A DNA stretch of 64,000 nucleotides from Ectopseudomonas chengduensis (GCF_900102635.1 NZ_FMZQ01000012.1:1-64000), one strand, 5' to 3'. Positions 51,154 through 60,650 are shown, counted from the first letter of the stretch. Program-made: numbers and translations. The notes: generated by a model not told the origin, from the letters alone.

Positions 51154-52080
51154 TCAATGCCCCGGCTGCCATGGCTGGCCCAGCGATACCGGCGCATACA
51201 GCCGGGTCTTGATCGCATCACGCGAGAGCAGCACCAGCACCACAATGGTGGCCACATACGGCAGCATGGCCAGCAGGTTCGAGGGGATCGACAGGCCGAT
51301 ACCCTGCGCCACCAGATGGAGGATGCTGGCCAGGCCGAACAGGTAGGCGCCGAGCAGCACGCGCAAGACGCGCCAACTGGCGAACACCACCAGCGCCAGG
51401 GCGATCCAGCCGCGCCCGGCGGTCATGTTTTCCGCCCACATAGGTGTGTACGCCAGCGACAGGTAGCCACCGGCCAGGCCGGCCATGGCGCCGCCGAACA
51501 ATACTGCCAGGGTGCGCACGCGCAGCACCGGCAGGCCCATGGCGTTGGCGGCGTCCGGGTTCTCGCCGACGGCCTGGATGATCAGGCCGATACGGCTTTT
51601 CAGCAGCACCCAGGCGACCAGGGCGAAGAGGGCGAAGGACAGGTAGATCAGCACATCCTGGGCGAACAGCATGCGCCCGATCAGCGGGATGTCAGACAGC
51701 AGCGGAATGACGATGGGCTCGAAACCGGACAGCGGCTTGCCGACCCAGGCGGCGCCAACGAAGGTGGAAAGACCCACGCCGAAGATGGTCAGGGCCAGGC
51801 CGGTGGCCACCTGGTTGGCGTTGAAGCCCAGTGCCACGGCGGCGAACAGCAGCGACAGCAGCATGCCGGCGGCAATCGCCAGCAACACGCCAAGCCACAG
51901 GCTGCCGGTGCTGAAGGCGACGATGAAACCGATCACCGCGCCGAACAGCATCATGCCTTCCTGGCCGAGGTTGAGCACGCCGCTCCTCTCGCACACCAGC
52001 TCGCCGAGGGCCACCAGTAGCAGTGGCGTGCCGGTGCGCACCATGGCGTAGAAAATATTGGTCAACAGATCGAGATCCAT
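51154..52080 (-). CDS. ABC transporter permease 2 (nucleoside/BMP type)
   Basis: A 308-residue inner-membrane permease with about eight to nine hydrophobic segments. The N-terminal GTPLLLVALGELVCERSGVLNLGQEGMMLFGA and the AVGENPDAANAMGLPVLRVR segment match BMP-type nucleoside ABC permeases (YufQ-like). Partner of the permease at 52191-53294, the double ATPase at 53306-54853 and the BMP-binding protein at 48258-49340. Confidence 0.88.
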   Translation of the reverse strand: MDLDLLTNIFYAMVRTGTPLLLVALGELVCERSGVLNLGQEGMMLFGAVIGFIVAFSTGSLWLGVLLAIAAGMLLSLLFAAVALGFNANQVATGLALTIFGVGLSTFVGAAWVGKPLSGFEPIVIPLLSDIPLIGRMLFAQDVLIYLSFALFALVAWVLLKSRIGLIIQAVGENPDAANAMGLPVLRVRTLAVLFGGAMAGLAGGYLSLAYTPMWAENMTAGRGWIALALVVFASWRVLRVLLGAYLFGLASILHLVAQGIGLSIPSNLLAMLPYVATIVVLVLLSRDAIKTRLYAPVSLGQPWQPGH

Positions 52081-52105
52081 GGGGATTTCCTATGCGTATA
52101 GCTTT

Positions 52106-52180
52106 GTAGGCGGGAGGGGAGACGACCAGTTCTTGCTCGCGATCAGTGTCGGCAGGGATCGCGAGCAAGCTCGCTCCTAC
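52106..52180. repeat. REP hairpin, GATCGCGAGCAAGC type
   Basis: GTAGGCGGGAG and TTCTTGCTCGCGATC lie opposite GATCGCGAGCAAGCTCGCTCCTAC. It separates the two permease genes. Confidence 0.72.
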
Positions 52181-52190
52181 AGGTTCTTTG

Positions 52191-53294
52191 TCAGGCCATG
52201 GCCTCGGTGTTGTTTTTGGTGTTGCGCTTCGCCCATTTCCACTTCAGCCGTGGCCGGTAGAGGATCAGCACGTCGCAGGCCAGCAGGTAGAACAGCATCA
52301 TCCCCTGGAACAGTTGGGTGATCGCCTGCGGCAGGTTGAGGTTCATCTGCGCGTTCTCGCCGCCCAGGTAGAGCAGTGCCATCAGCAGGCTGGCAAACAG
52401 AATGCCGAGCGGATTGAGGCGGCCGAGAAAGGCCACGGTGATCGCTGCATAGCCGTAGCCGGGCGAGACCTGCGGCACCAGTTGGCCAATCGGCCCGGCC
52501 ACTTCGCCTACACCCGCCATACCGGCCAGTGCGCCGCTGACCAGCAGGGCGAACCACACCAGACGCTTCTCGCGAAAGCCGACGAAACCGGCGGCGCGGC
52601 TGTCCAGGCCGAGCACCTTGATCTGGAAGCCGAGAAAGCTCTTGTGCAGCAGCATCCACACCGCCACCAGGGCCAGCAGCGCCAGGTACAGGCCGCCATG
52701 CAGGCGCCCATCCTCGCTGACCAGTGGCAGGCGGCTGGCATCGCCGAACATCGCCGACTCGGGGAAGTTGAAGCCGGCCGGGTCTTTCAGCGGCCCATGC
52801 ACGAAGAACAGCAGCAGGTTCAACGCGATGTAGTTGAGCATGATGCTGGTGAGGATTTCGTTGGCGTTGAACTGCGTGCGCAGCCAGGCGGTAAGCCCGG
52901 CCCAGGCTGCGCCTGCGCAGGTGCCGGCCAGCACCACCCAGGCCAGTGCCCAGCGGCTGTCCCAGTCGATCAGTTGCAGGGCCATGGCGCTGCCGGCGAG
53001 GGCGCCGATCAGCAGTTGGCCTTCGGCGCCGATGTTCCAGATGCGCGCCTGGTAGGCCACTGCCAGGCCGAGGGCGCAAAGTAGGATCGGCAGCGCCTTG
53101 ACCAGCAGTTCGGACACGCCGTACCAATCGCTGACCGGGGCGATCAGCAGGGTGTGCAGGGTTTCCAGCGGGTCATGGCCGAGCAGGGTGAACAGCAGTA
53201 CGCCGCTCACCAGCGTCAGTACGGCGGCCAACAGCGGCGACAGCCAGAGCATGGGGCGCGACTCCTGGCCGCGCGGTTCCAGGGATAACAGCAT
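52191..53294 (-). CDS. ABC transporter permease 1 (nucleoside/BMP type)
   Basis: A 367-residue permease with about nine hydrophobic segments: LLAAVLTLVSGVLLFTLLG, IWNIGAEGQLLIGALAG (a hallmark of YufP-type nucleoside permeases), and LFASLLMALLYLGGE. It follows the ATPase gene by 11 bases, so the two are one operon. A C-terminal basic tail (KWKWAKRNTKN) ends the protein. Confidence 0.88.
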   Translation of the reverse strand: MLLSLEPRGQESRPMLWLSPLLAAVLTLVSGVLLFTLLGHDPLETLHTLLIAPVSDWYGVSELLVKALPILLCALGLAVAYQARIWNIGAEGQLLIGALAGSAMALQLIDWDSRWALAWVVLAGTCAGAAWAGLTAWLRTQFNANEILTSIMLNYIALNLLLFFVHGPLKDPAGFNFPESAMFGDASRLPLVSEDGRLHGGLYLALLALVAVWMLLHKSFLGFQIKVLGLDSRAAGFVGFREKRLVWFALLVSGALAGMAGVGEVAGPIGQLVPQVSPGYGYAAITVAFLGRLNPLGILFASLLMALLYLGGENAQMNLNLPQAITQLFQGMMLFYLLACDVLILYRPRLKWKWAKRNTKNNTEAMA

Positions 53295-53305
53295 GACGGG
53301 CTCCG

Positions 53306-54853
53306 TCAGCAGGCCGCAGCGGCGGCGGGTTGATCGAATTCACCGGCCATCCAGCGGCCGACTTCCACGGTGGATACCTGCGCCGTCTCGGCCAGCGGCG
53401 ACAGGCGCCCGCTGCACAGCGCGCCGATGCGGTCGCTGATCTGGAACAGCTCGTCGAGGTCTTCGGAGATCACCAGGATCGCCGCGCCGGCATCACGCAG
53501 GGCGATCAGCGCACGGTGGATGGCCGCAGCGGCGCCGACGTCCACACCCCAGGTCGGGTGCGCGGCCACCAGCAGTTTCGGGTTCTGCAGAATCTCGCGG
53601 CCAAGGATAAATTTCTGCAGATTGCCGCCGGACAGGCTGCGCGCCGCCGTGTCGGCATCCGGCGTTTTCACCGCGAAGCGGCGAATGATCTCTTCAGCCA
53701 GCGCGCGTACCTTGCCGCGCTGCACCAGGCCGCCCTTGACCAGTCCCTGACTGAAGGCAGTGAGCAGGGCGTTGTCCACCAGGCTCATCTCCGGCACGGC
53801 GCCATGGCCGAGGCGTTCGGCGGGGACGAAGGCCAGGCCCAGCCCGCGCCGTGCATCGGGGTGCAGATTGGCCACCGGCGTGGCATCTATGCTGACCCGC
53901 TCGCGTTCGCCACGCGGTAGGCGGGTTTCGCCGCTGAGCAGGGCGAGCAATTCGTCCTGGCCATTGCCGGCTACGCCAGCGATGCCGACGATCTCGCCGC
54001 TGCGCACCTCCAGGCGAAGGCGTTCGAGCGAGCAGCCGAACGGATCGGGGTTGTGCCAACTGAGGTCATCTACACGCAGCCGTGGCAGGCCGCCGCTGAC
54101 TTTCGGGTAACTGCTTTCCAGCCCCTCGGCATCGCCAACCATCAGCCGCGCCAGCTCCAGGTCGCTGCACTCGGCCGGCACGCAATGGCCGGACACGCGC
54201 CCGCCTCGCAGTACCGTGGCGCTCTGGCACAGCGCGCGCACCTCGCCGAGCTTGTGGCTGATAAAGAGGATGCTGCAGCCCTCGGCGGCCAGCCGGCGCA
54301 GGGTGACGAACAGTTCGTCGGCCTCCTGCGGGGTGAGCACCGAGGTCGGTTCGTCGAGGATCAGCAGTTGGATGTCCTGCATCAGGCAACGGACGATTTC
54401 CACGCGCTGGCGCTCACCGATGGACAGGCTATGCACCAGGCGCGTCGGCTCCAGCGCCATGCCGTAGCGCTGCGACACCTCGCGAATTTTCGGCTCCAGT
54501 TGCTTCGGCGTACCGGCGCCCGCGCCCATGGCCAGGGCGATGTTCTCGGCGACGGTCAGGGTCTCGAACAAGGAGAAATGCTGGAACACCATGCCGATAC
54601 CCAGGCCGCGCGCCATGGCCGGATCGCGCATCTTCAAGGCCTGGCCCTGCCAGCGAATCTCGCCGCTGCTGGGCTGAGTGACGCCGTAGATGATCTTCAT
54701 CAGCGTGCTCTTGCCGGCGCCGTTCTCGCCAAGCAGGGCGCGGATCTCACCGGGGGCGATGGTCAGGTCGATACGGTCGTTGGCCAGACAGCCGGGGTAT
54801 TGCTTGCTGATGGCTGTCAGCTGCAGGCGTGGAGAAGCGGGTGGGGCGGACAT
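53306..54853 (-). CDS. double-domain ABC ATPase (nucleoside transporter)
   Basis: A 515-residue protein with two ATP-binding domains. The first has Walker A GENGAGKST at 42-50, signature SIGERQRVEI and Walker B LLILDEPTS. The second starts near residue 260 with GIAGVAGNGQDEL, a degenerate Walker A (the Lys is replaced by Asp), a good signature SGGNLQKFILGRE, and NPKLLVAAHPTWGVD as Walker B region with the catalytic acidic site changed. It energises nucleoside import with the two permeases. The missing Lys in the second site is usual in this family. Confidence 0.88.
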   Translation of the reverse strand: MSAPPASPRLQLTAISKQYPGCLANDRIDLTIAPGEIRALLGENGAGKSTLMKIIYGVTQPSSGEIRWQGQALKMRDPAMARGLGIGMVFQHFSLFETLTVAENIALAMGAGAGTPKQLEPKIREVSQRYGMALEPTRLVHSLSIGERQRVEIVRCLMQDIQLLILDEPTSVLTPQEADELFVTLRRLAAEGCSILFISHKLGEVRALCQSATVLRGGRVSGHCVPAECSDLELARLMVGDAEGLESSYPKVSGGLPRLRVDDLSWHNPDPFGCSLERLRLEVRSGEIVGIAGVAGNGQDELLALLSGETRLPRGERERVSIDATPVANLHPDARRGLGLAFVPAERLGHGAVPEMSLVDNALLTAFSQGLVKGGLVQRGKVRALAEEIIRRFAVKTPDADTAARSLSGGNLQKFILGREILQNPKLLVAAHPTWGVDVGAAAAIHRALIALRDAGAAILVISEDLDELFQISDRIGALCSGRLSPLAETAQVSTVEVGRWMAGEFDQPAAAAAC

Positions 54854-55169
54854 GGGAAGCGCTCATGAACATGACTGAGCGGGGATAAAGCAAAAACTTG
54901 GCCAGTGAGTCAGAAAATCCATTTTATGGGCTCTCGCCTATGGCCGAGCGCACTGCAATGCCTGCCATTGGTGCGCGTCTCTCCGTGCGCTGCGCACAAT
55001 GCACCGTATTCGCGCGTGCGCGGCTTTAAGCACCTCCCACAAACAGCTGCTGCTCTTGTGGGAGGGGCTTTAGCCGCGACCGTTGCCCGGATGTAATCCG
55101 GGGGGCACCAGAAATCACTACTTGTGGCTACCAGGGCTAGCTTCTGCGAGCAGCCCGGTTTGAGCGTTT
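54854..55169. repeat. 316 bp intergenic region with two REP units
   Basis: No gene is supported here. At 55020-55079, CGGCTTTAAGCACCTCCCAC faces GTGGGAGGGGCTTTAGCCGCG, a GCGGCTAAAGCC-type REP. At 55085-55107 there is a GCCCGGATGTAATCCGGG half unit. The rest, near the ABC ATPase start, may hold its promoter. Confidence 0.7.
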
Positions 55170-55856
55170 TTACCAGGGCAAAGGATTGCCCTCGAAGTCC
55201 TGATAACTCAGGCCTGGCCGGCCGACGGCAGCACTGACCTGTTCGACCATGCCCTTGCAACTGCTGTCGATATCCAGCGGGGCGTCGGCGCCGCCCATGT
55301 CGGTGCGTACCCAGCCCGGATGCATCAGCACTACGCCGAGTTTTGGGTTGTCCTGAGTGCGCACGAAGCACTGCACGAGGTGGTTGAGTGCGGCCTTGCT
55401 GGCGCCATATAGCGGCATGCCCAGGCCAGCACCCGCCTCGATGCTGCCGAGGATCGAGCTCATGAACACGATCAGCCCGTGCCCGGCGGCCAGGTTCGGC
55501 AGCAGGCGCTCGGCCACGCGCAGCGGGGCGACGGCGTTGGTCAGGAACAGCTGACCCATTTCCTCGGCGCTGGCCTGTGCAGTGCTGTGGTGCTCGGGGC
55601 CGGCGACCCCGGCATTGACGAAGATGACGTCGAACTGCTGGTCGCTCAGGCGGTTGGCCAACTGCTCGAGGCTGTCCGGATCGGTCATCTCCAGTTGCTC
55701 TACGCGCACGCCGGGCAGTGCCTGCAGCGGCGCTTGTTGCGCGGCGCTGCGCACGGTGGCGGTCACGGCCCAGCCCTGGGCGGCGAATTCACCGGCCAGA
55801 CCAAGGCCGAGGCCACGTGAGGCTCCAATGATCAGGATGGATCGGGAGGCAGTCAT
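55170..55856 (-). CDS. SDR family oxidoreductase (CsgA/YciK-like)
   Basis: A 228-residue short-chain dehydrogenase: IIGASRGLGLGLA at residues 8-20, VNAGVAG near 78, catalytic Ser in MSSILGS near 130 and Tyr-x3-Lys in YGASKAAL near 147. The short form resembles C-factor-type SDRs. The substrate is unknown. GGAGCC lies seven bases before the ATG at 55856. It stands alone between REP-containing gaps. Confidence 0.85.
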   Translation of the reverse strand: MTASRSILIIGASRGLGLGLAGEFAAQGWAVTATVRSAAQQAPLQALPGVRVEQLEMTDPDSLEQLANRLSDQQFDVIFVNAGVAGPEHHSTAQASAEEMGQLFLTNAVAPLRVAERLLPNLAAGHGLIVFMSSILGSIEAGAGLGMPLYGASKAALNHLVQCFVRTQDNPKLGVVLMHPGWVRTDMGGADAPLDIDSSCKGMVEQVSAAVGRPGLSYQDFEGNPLPW

Positions 55857-56021
55857 GTCAGGCTCCATTACGGATGAGAAAGAAGATCAGCATAGCGAAT
55901 GCCGATCCGATAAGCCTGGCACGGCAATCCCCTGTAGGAGGCCAGCCCCGGGGCGAAGCTTTTCGAGTGCGTCCAGGCACGATTCGCGGCGGGGCGCCGC
56001 TCCTACATTTTTGCTGCAGTG

Positions 56022-56588
56022 TTATTCCGTCAACCAGGCGCCCTGGCTGCGGCCGTGACCGGTGTCGCGGTCGTAACGGCGTTCATGTTCGACATGCCGT
56101 TGCAGCGCGGCATTGGCGCGCCGGTTGGCCTGCTGTTGCAGCTCGGTGCAACTGGGGTATTCAGGTGTCGCCAGCAGCGCCGCGTCGATCTCGGCCGCCG
56201 CCGCCTGGCCGATGCGGTAATGGCCCAGCTCATGTTCGCGCAGTGCGCCCAGGTACTGTTCGAAACGCTGGCGCTGCTGTGCGTCGCCGCCACCGAGGCG
56301 GGGCAGGGTGATGGTTGCGTTCAACCGGGTGCGGGTGAGGTCGATCTGGCAGCGACCATCACGCTGTTCGCGCCACCAGAAGTTCCATTGCACCTGCCAG
56401 CGTGTGTAGGCGTGGTAGATCTGGCCGTTCTGGCGAATCGGTGAGGCCTGGTTGATGGCGCGGCTGAGGGACTCTCCGGACGCTACCTGCAGGTCGTAGT
56501 ACTGCTTCTGCAACTGCTCTTGTACTTCGGCGTGGGCCGACAGGGCGAGCCACAGCAGCGGCAGCAGGGCAGCGGTCGTTCGCTTCAT
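56022..56588 (-). CDS. DUF922 family exported metalloprotease candidate
   Basis: A 188-residue exported protein: signal peptide at residues 1-20 (ends AHA), and the zinc motif HELGH near 118-122 typical of DUF922 proteins. YYDLQVASGESLSRAINQ and RWQVQWNFWWRE are also family marks. DUF922 proteins are predicted Zn-dependent proteases with no proven substrate. Its start overlaps the stop of the YigZ-like gene by four bases. Confidence 0.82.
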   Translation of the reverse strand: MKRTTAALLPLLWLALSAHAEVQEQLQKQYYDLQVASGESLSRAINQASPIRQNGQIYHAYTRWQVQWNFWWREQRDGRCQIDLTRTRLNATITLPRLGGGDAQQRQRFEQYLGALREHELGHYRIGQAAAAEIDAALLATPEYPSCTELQQQANRRANAALQRHVEHERRYDRDTGHGRSQGAWLTE

Positions 56589-57169
56589 GGCGCTTTCAGG
56601 CTCGCGCGGCCACGGCTGATATCGCCCAGCAACCGTTCCAGCGCGGCGTGCTCTGCCGGCGCGACGGCCAAGTGCAGACTTGCGCCGGTGGCATCGTAAT
56701 CCTCGCTCTCGATCAGGCTGTCCAGCTCGTTCAGACGCGCCTTGAACAGCGGCAGTTCGGCGAACTGCAAATGACAGGTGAAGGGCTGCCGCAGTACCAG
56801 TTCACGGCGCTCGCCAGCCTGCAGGCATTTCGCCGCGCTACCGCCGTAGGCGCGGGCCAGGCCGCCGGTGCCGAGCTGAATGCCACCGTACCAGCGAATC
56901 ACCAGCACCACCACCTGATCGCAGTCCTGCCCTTCGATGGCGGCGAGTATCGGCCTGCCAGCCGTGCCGCCCGGTTCGCCGTCGTCGTTGAAGCGGTACT
57001 GGTTGCCGACCTTCCACGCCCAGCAGTTGTGCGAGGCGGCCAGGTCGCTGTGGCTATCGATAAAGGCTTGCGCCTCGGCCGCGCTGGCAATCGGCGCGGC
57101 GAGGGCGATGAAGCGGCTCTTGCGAATCTCCTCGCGGTATTGGCAAGGGCCGAGCAGGGTGAACGCCAT
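56585..57169 (-). CDS. IMPACT/YigZ family protein
   Basis: A 194-residue protein of the YigZ/IMPACT family: KSRFIALAAPIASAAEAQAFI near residues 17-37, SHNCWAWKVGNQYRFNDDGEP near 46-66, GTAGRPIL, and the VVVLVIRWYGGIQLGTGGLARAY segment near 85-107. The family binds nucleic acids or ribosomes in translation control; function in bacteria is unclear. It is coupled to the TetR gene (TGATG) and to the DUF922 gene, so the three may be one operon. Confidence 0.9.
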   Translation of the reverse strand: MAFTLLGPCQYREEIRKSRFIALAAPIASAAEAQAFIDSHSDLAASHNCWAWKVGNQYRFNDDGEPGGTAGRPILAAIEGQDCDQVVVLVIRWYGGIQLGTGGLARAYGGSAAKCLQAGERRELVLRQPFTCHLQFAELPLFKARLNELDSLIESEDYDATGASLHLAVAPAEHAALERLLGDISRGRASLKAP

Positions 57170-57831
57170 CAGGCTTTGGCAGCAGGCGTCAGGCCGCAGC
57201 CCTTGAGGATGATCTGCACCAGTTGATCGGAGGCTTGCTCGAAGTCCTGTTTGGTCAGGCGCGAGCTCTGCTTCACGCGGCAGATCTGCGAGGCGAAGTC
57301 GGCGTAGTGCTGGGTGCTGCTCCACAGCAGGAAGATCAGGTGGATCGGGTCGACCGGGTCCATCTTGCCAGCGGCGATCCAGCCTTCGAACACGGCGGCA
57401 CGGCCACGGAACCAGTCCAGGTAGTTCTGGTTGAAGTACTGCGACAGGCAGTCGCCACCGCTGATCACTTCCATGGCGAAGATGCGCGAAGCCTTCGGCT
57501 GGCGCCGGGAGAATTCCATCTTGGCGCGGATGTAACGCTCCAGCGCTTCGGCCGGGTCATCGTCGACGGTCAGGTTGTTGAAGGTACTGTCCCAGAGTTC
57601 GAGGATGTTACTCAATACCGCCAGATACAGGCCCAGCTTGTTGTTGAAGTAGTAGTGCAGGTTGGCCTTGGGCAGGCCGACGTTCTGCGCGATGGTATTC
57701 ATGCTGGTGCCCTTGAAGCCGTGCCGGGCGAATTCTTCCTCGGCAGCCTTGATGATGGCTTCTTCGTTCTTCTGGCGAATGCGCCCGGCGGGCTTGTCGT
57801 GGGCGCTGTGGGCGGGGACTTCGAAGGTCAT
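57169..57831 (-). CDS. TetR-family regulator, RutR-like
   Basis: A 220-residue TetR regulator. HTH residues about 21-62, with RQKNEEAIIKAAEEEFARHGF, TSMNTIAQNVGLPKANLHYYFNNK. The C-terminal half (DCLSQYFNQNYLDWFRGRAAVFEGWIAAG) resembles RutR, which binds uracil or thymine. The uracil-xanthine type transporter gene at 57992-59368 is 161 bases upstream on the same strand, which supports a nucleobase role. Name withheld, as other RutR-like proteins have different effectors. Confidence 0.78.
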   Translation of the reverse strand: MTFEVPAHSAHDKPAGRIRQKNEEAIIKAAEEEFARHGFKGTSMNTIAQNVGLPKANLHYYFNNKLGLYLAVLSNILELWDSTFNNLTVDDDPAEALERYIRAKMEFSRRQPKASRIFAMEVISGGDCLSQYFNQNYLDWFRGRAAVFEGWIAAGKMDPVDPIHLIFLLWSSTQHYADFASQICRVKQSSRLTKQDFEQASDQLVQIILKGCGLTPAAKA

Positions 57832-57991
57832 GGGGCGATTCCGGGCTGATCTTGGGGCAGAGCGTTTGCACTGATACCCCAGCGCCGCCTGGGTGACAAG
57901 CGCAAGTCGTGGAAAAATGGCAGGAAATACCCTCACGCCGGGCTTGTGCACCAGCTTTGTGCGCGGGCGGGCGCCCGTGCACCTGGACGCC

Positions 57992-59368
57992 TCAGGTTTC
58001 CTGCTCTTGTCCAGCCGTGCTCGCGCTGGCTGATTCCAGCGGCAACAGCAGGTTCATCAGGATGGCCGTCAGGCCGCCGCTGGTGATTGCCGAACCGAAT
58101 ACGTTCTGCACCAGCGTGGGCATCTGGCTCAGCAGGTCCGGCTGACTGGAAACGCCGAGGCCGATGCCGAAGCTGGTGGCCATGATCAGCAGGCTGCGCC
58201 GGTCCAGTGGCGCCTGGGCGAGAATGCGAATGCCGGCGGTGGCGACCGTGCCGAACATCACCAGGGTAGCGCCGCCCAGCACCGGCTTGGGAATCTGCTG
58301 GAGGATGGCGCCGAGCACCGGGAATAGGCCGAGGATCAGCAAGATGGCGCCAATGTAGTAGCCAACGTGGCGGCTGGCCACGCCGGAGAGCTGGATCACC
58401 CCGTTGTTCTGGCTGAAGGTGGTGTTGGGAAAGGTGTTGAAAACGGCGGCGATCAGCGAGCTGACGCCATCGCCGAACACCCCGCCCTTGATCCGTTGCA
58501 GGTACTGCGGGCCGTTGATCGGCTGTTTCGAGATCATGCAGTTGGCGGTCAGGTCGCCGGTGGTTTCGATGGCGGTGATCAGATAGATCAGCGCCACGGG
58601 GACGAAGGCCATCCAGTCGAAGTCGAAACCGTAGCGAAACGGGATCGGCACGCTCACCAGCGGCAATTCGGGTAACGCCTTGGGCACCAGCACACCGCTG
58701 AACCAGGCGGCCAGCGAGCCCACCAGCAAGCCGATGACGATGGCCGACAGGCGCAGCCAGGGATTGCTCAGGCGGTTGAGCACGATGATGGTCAGCAGCA
58801 CCAGGGCGCCCAGAGCCAGGTTGACCGGTGCGCCGAAGTTCTCCGCCTTGGCACCGCCGCCGACATCGGTGATGCCCACCTTGATCAGGCTGACGCCGAT
58901 GATGGTGATGACGATACCGGTCACCAGCGGCGTGATGACACGTTGCAGACGACCGATGAAGCGGCTCAGCACCATCTCGATGAAGGCGCCGAAGAAGCAC
59001 ACGCCGAAGATCATCGCCAGTATGTCGTCCGGGCTACCGCCGCTTGCCTTGACCATCAAGCCTGCCGCCAGCACGGCGCTGAGGAAGGCGAAGCTGGTGC
59101 CCTGCACGCAGATCATCCCGGCACCGATGCCGAACGGGCGGCGCGCCTGGATCAGGGTGCCGACGCCGGACACCATCAGGCCCATACTGATCAGGTAGGG
59201 CAACTGTTCGTGCAGGCCGAGCACGCCGCCGATGATCAGGGTGGGGGTGACGATGCCGACGAAGCAGGCCAGTACATGCTGCAGCGCGGCGAAGAAGGCC
59301 GGCAACGGCGCAGGGCGGTCGTCCAGGCCGTAGAGCAGTTCGGACGATGTCGGTGATTCGGTGGTCAT
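57992..59368 (-). CDS. NCS2 nucleobase:cation symporter (uracil/xanthine/uric acid type)
   Basis: A 458-residue membrane protein with about twelve to fourteen hydrophobic segments. NCS2 marks include LQHVLACFVGIVTPTLIIGG, the ETTGDLTANCMIS loop, FNTFPNTTFSQNNGVIQLSG with the QNNG substrate motif, and GGATLVMFGTVATAGIRIL. The group includes PbuX, UacT and XanP; xanthine or uric acid is most likely by QNNG type, uracil less so. The start is placed at the ATG at 59368, though the frame is open to 59419. Confidence 0.88.
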   Translation of the reverse strand: MTTESPTSSELLYGLDDRPAPLPAFFAALQHVLACFVGIVTPTLIIGGVLGLHEQLPYLISMGLMVSGVGTLIQARRPFGIGAGMICVQGTSFAFLSAVLAAGLMVKASGGSPDDILAMIFGVCFFGAFIEMVLSRFIGRLQRVITPLVTGIVITIIGVSLIKVGITDVGGGAKAENFGAPVNLALGALVLLTIIVLNRLSNPWLRLSAIVIGLLVGSLAAWFSGVLVPKALPELPLVSVPIPFRYGFDFDWMAFVPVALIYLITAIETTGDLTANCMISKQPINGPQYLQRIKGGVFGDGVSSLIAAVFNTFPNTTFSQNNGVIQLSGVASRHVGYYIGAILLILGLFPVLGAILQQIPKPVLGGATLVMFGTVATAGIRILAQAPLDRRSLLIMATSFGIGLGVSSQPDLLSQMPTLVQNVFGSAITSGGLTAILMNLLLPLESASASTAGQEQET

Positions 59369-59554
59369 GGCGAGTTCTCGCAGCAGAGGGCGCTCGCCCT
59401 TATGCAAGAAGCTGTCCATGTGATCAGTTTTTTGGAGTTCTGCGCAGCAGCATGCTTTTCATTGGGTACAGATACCTGATCTGCTCGCGTCCGGCAGTCT
59501 TGTCATGTCCGCAATGCACCGCGCTGGCTCGGCATGCGCGGCCATGGTGCGGGC

Positions 59555-60472
59555 TCAGGCTTCGGCCAGGGCGTCGAGAAAACTCTCCAGCACCAGGTGC
59601 GCGCGGCGGCCCTTGCGCGTCACCGCTGCCAGGTTGATGTCGTAGTAGCGAGTGGACGCCTTGAGCGCGCGCAGGCGACCCTGCTGCACCCAGGCCTGGG
59701 CGTAGTGGTCGGGCAGGTAGCCGATATAACGCCCGGTGAGGATGAGAAAGGCCATGCCCTCGCGGTCCGAGGCGCTGGCAGTGCAATTGAGCGCCTGGTA
59801 ATGGCTCTGCACCTCGGGCGGCACGCGAAAGGTCGGGGCGATGGCCTCCTGGGCGTTGAGTCTTTCGTCCTCGAGCTGCAGATCATCGACGTAGAACAGC
59901 GGGTGGCCGACCGCGCAGTAGAGCAGCGAGCGCTCGTCATAGAGCGCCTGGTATTCCAGACCGGAGAGGGCGCCGACCTGCGGCACCACGCCGATATGCA
60001 GGCGACCATCGAGCACGCCCTGTTCCACTTCCGACGGTGGCGTCATGCGGATGTGGATGCGTACGTCCGGCCCCTGCACCTTGAGGCGCGCCAGGGCATT
60101 GGTGATGCGCATGTGCGGGATGGTCACCAGGTTGTCGGTCAGGCCTATATTCAGTTCGCCGCGCAGGTGCTGGTGCAGGCCGTTGACCTCGGTGCGAAAG
60201 CTCTCCAGCGCCGCCAGCAGTTGCAGGGTGCTCTGGTACACCTCGCGGCCTTCCTCGGTCAGGGCGAAGCCGGCGCGGCCGCGCTGGCAAAGGCGCAGGC
60301 CGAGGCGTTGTTCGAGGTCGCTCATCTGCTGACTGATGGCCGAGCGGCCAATCCCCAGGGCACTTTCCGCCGCGGAAAAACCGCCACATTCCACCACGCT
60401 GCGAAACAGCTTGAGCAGGCGGATTTCAAAGTCGCTGACCTGGGCCAGCGGATCGGGACGGCGGCTGCTCAT
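59555..60472 (-). CDS. bauR: LysR family regulator, likely BauR
   Basis: A 305-residue LysR-type regulator with HTH FRSVVECGGFSAAESALGIGRSAISQQMSDLEQRLGLRLC and a C-terminal effector domain. It is divergent from bauA, 178 bases away with a REP unit between. In P. aeruginosa the bauR regulator of the beta-alanine operon is found in the same place and is of the LysR family as I recall, so this is probably its counterpart. It would activate bauA-mmsA in response to beta-alanine. Confidence 0.75.
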   Translation of the reverse strand: MSSRRPDPLAQVSDFEIRLLKLFRSVVECGGFSAAESALGIGRSAISQQMSDLEQRLGLRLCQRGRAGFALTEEGREVYQSTLQLLAALESFRTEVNGLHQHLRGELNIGLTDNLVTIPHMRITNALARLKVQGPDVRIHIRMTPPSEVEQGVLDGRLHIGVVPQVGALSGLEYQALYDERSLLYCAVGHPLFYVDDLQLEDERLNAQEAIAPTFRVPPEVQSHYQALNCTASASDREGMAFLILTGRYIGYLPDHYAQAWVQQGRLRALKASTRYYDINLAAVTRKGRRAHLVLESFLDALAEA

Positions 60473-60566
60473 TTGTTTAGTAAGCCTTGAACTGAAGATA
60501 AGAAGAGTGCTGTTTTACTGACTCTATGCCCGTGGCACCTTTGCTGGCAACTGATTCAATTCCCTT

Positions 60567-60623
60567 GTAGGAGTGGCTTCAGCCGCGATTGCTGTCGATC
60601 TTCGCGGCTAAAGCCCCTCCCAC
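60567..60623. repeat. REP hairpin, type GCGGCTGAAGCCCCTCC
   Basis: GTAGGAGTGGCTTCAGCCGCGA and CGCGGCTAAAGCCCCTCCCAC are inverted around a 14-base spacer, in the bauR-bauA promoter region. Confidence 0.83.
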
Positions 60624-60650
60624 GACACCGTCGAGTGCGAGGCTCCTCCA

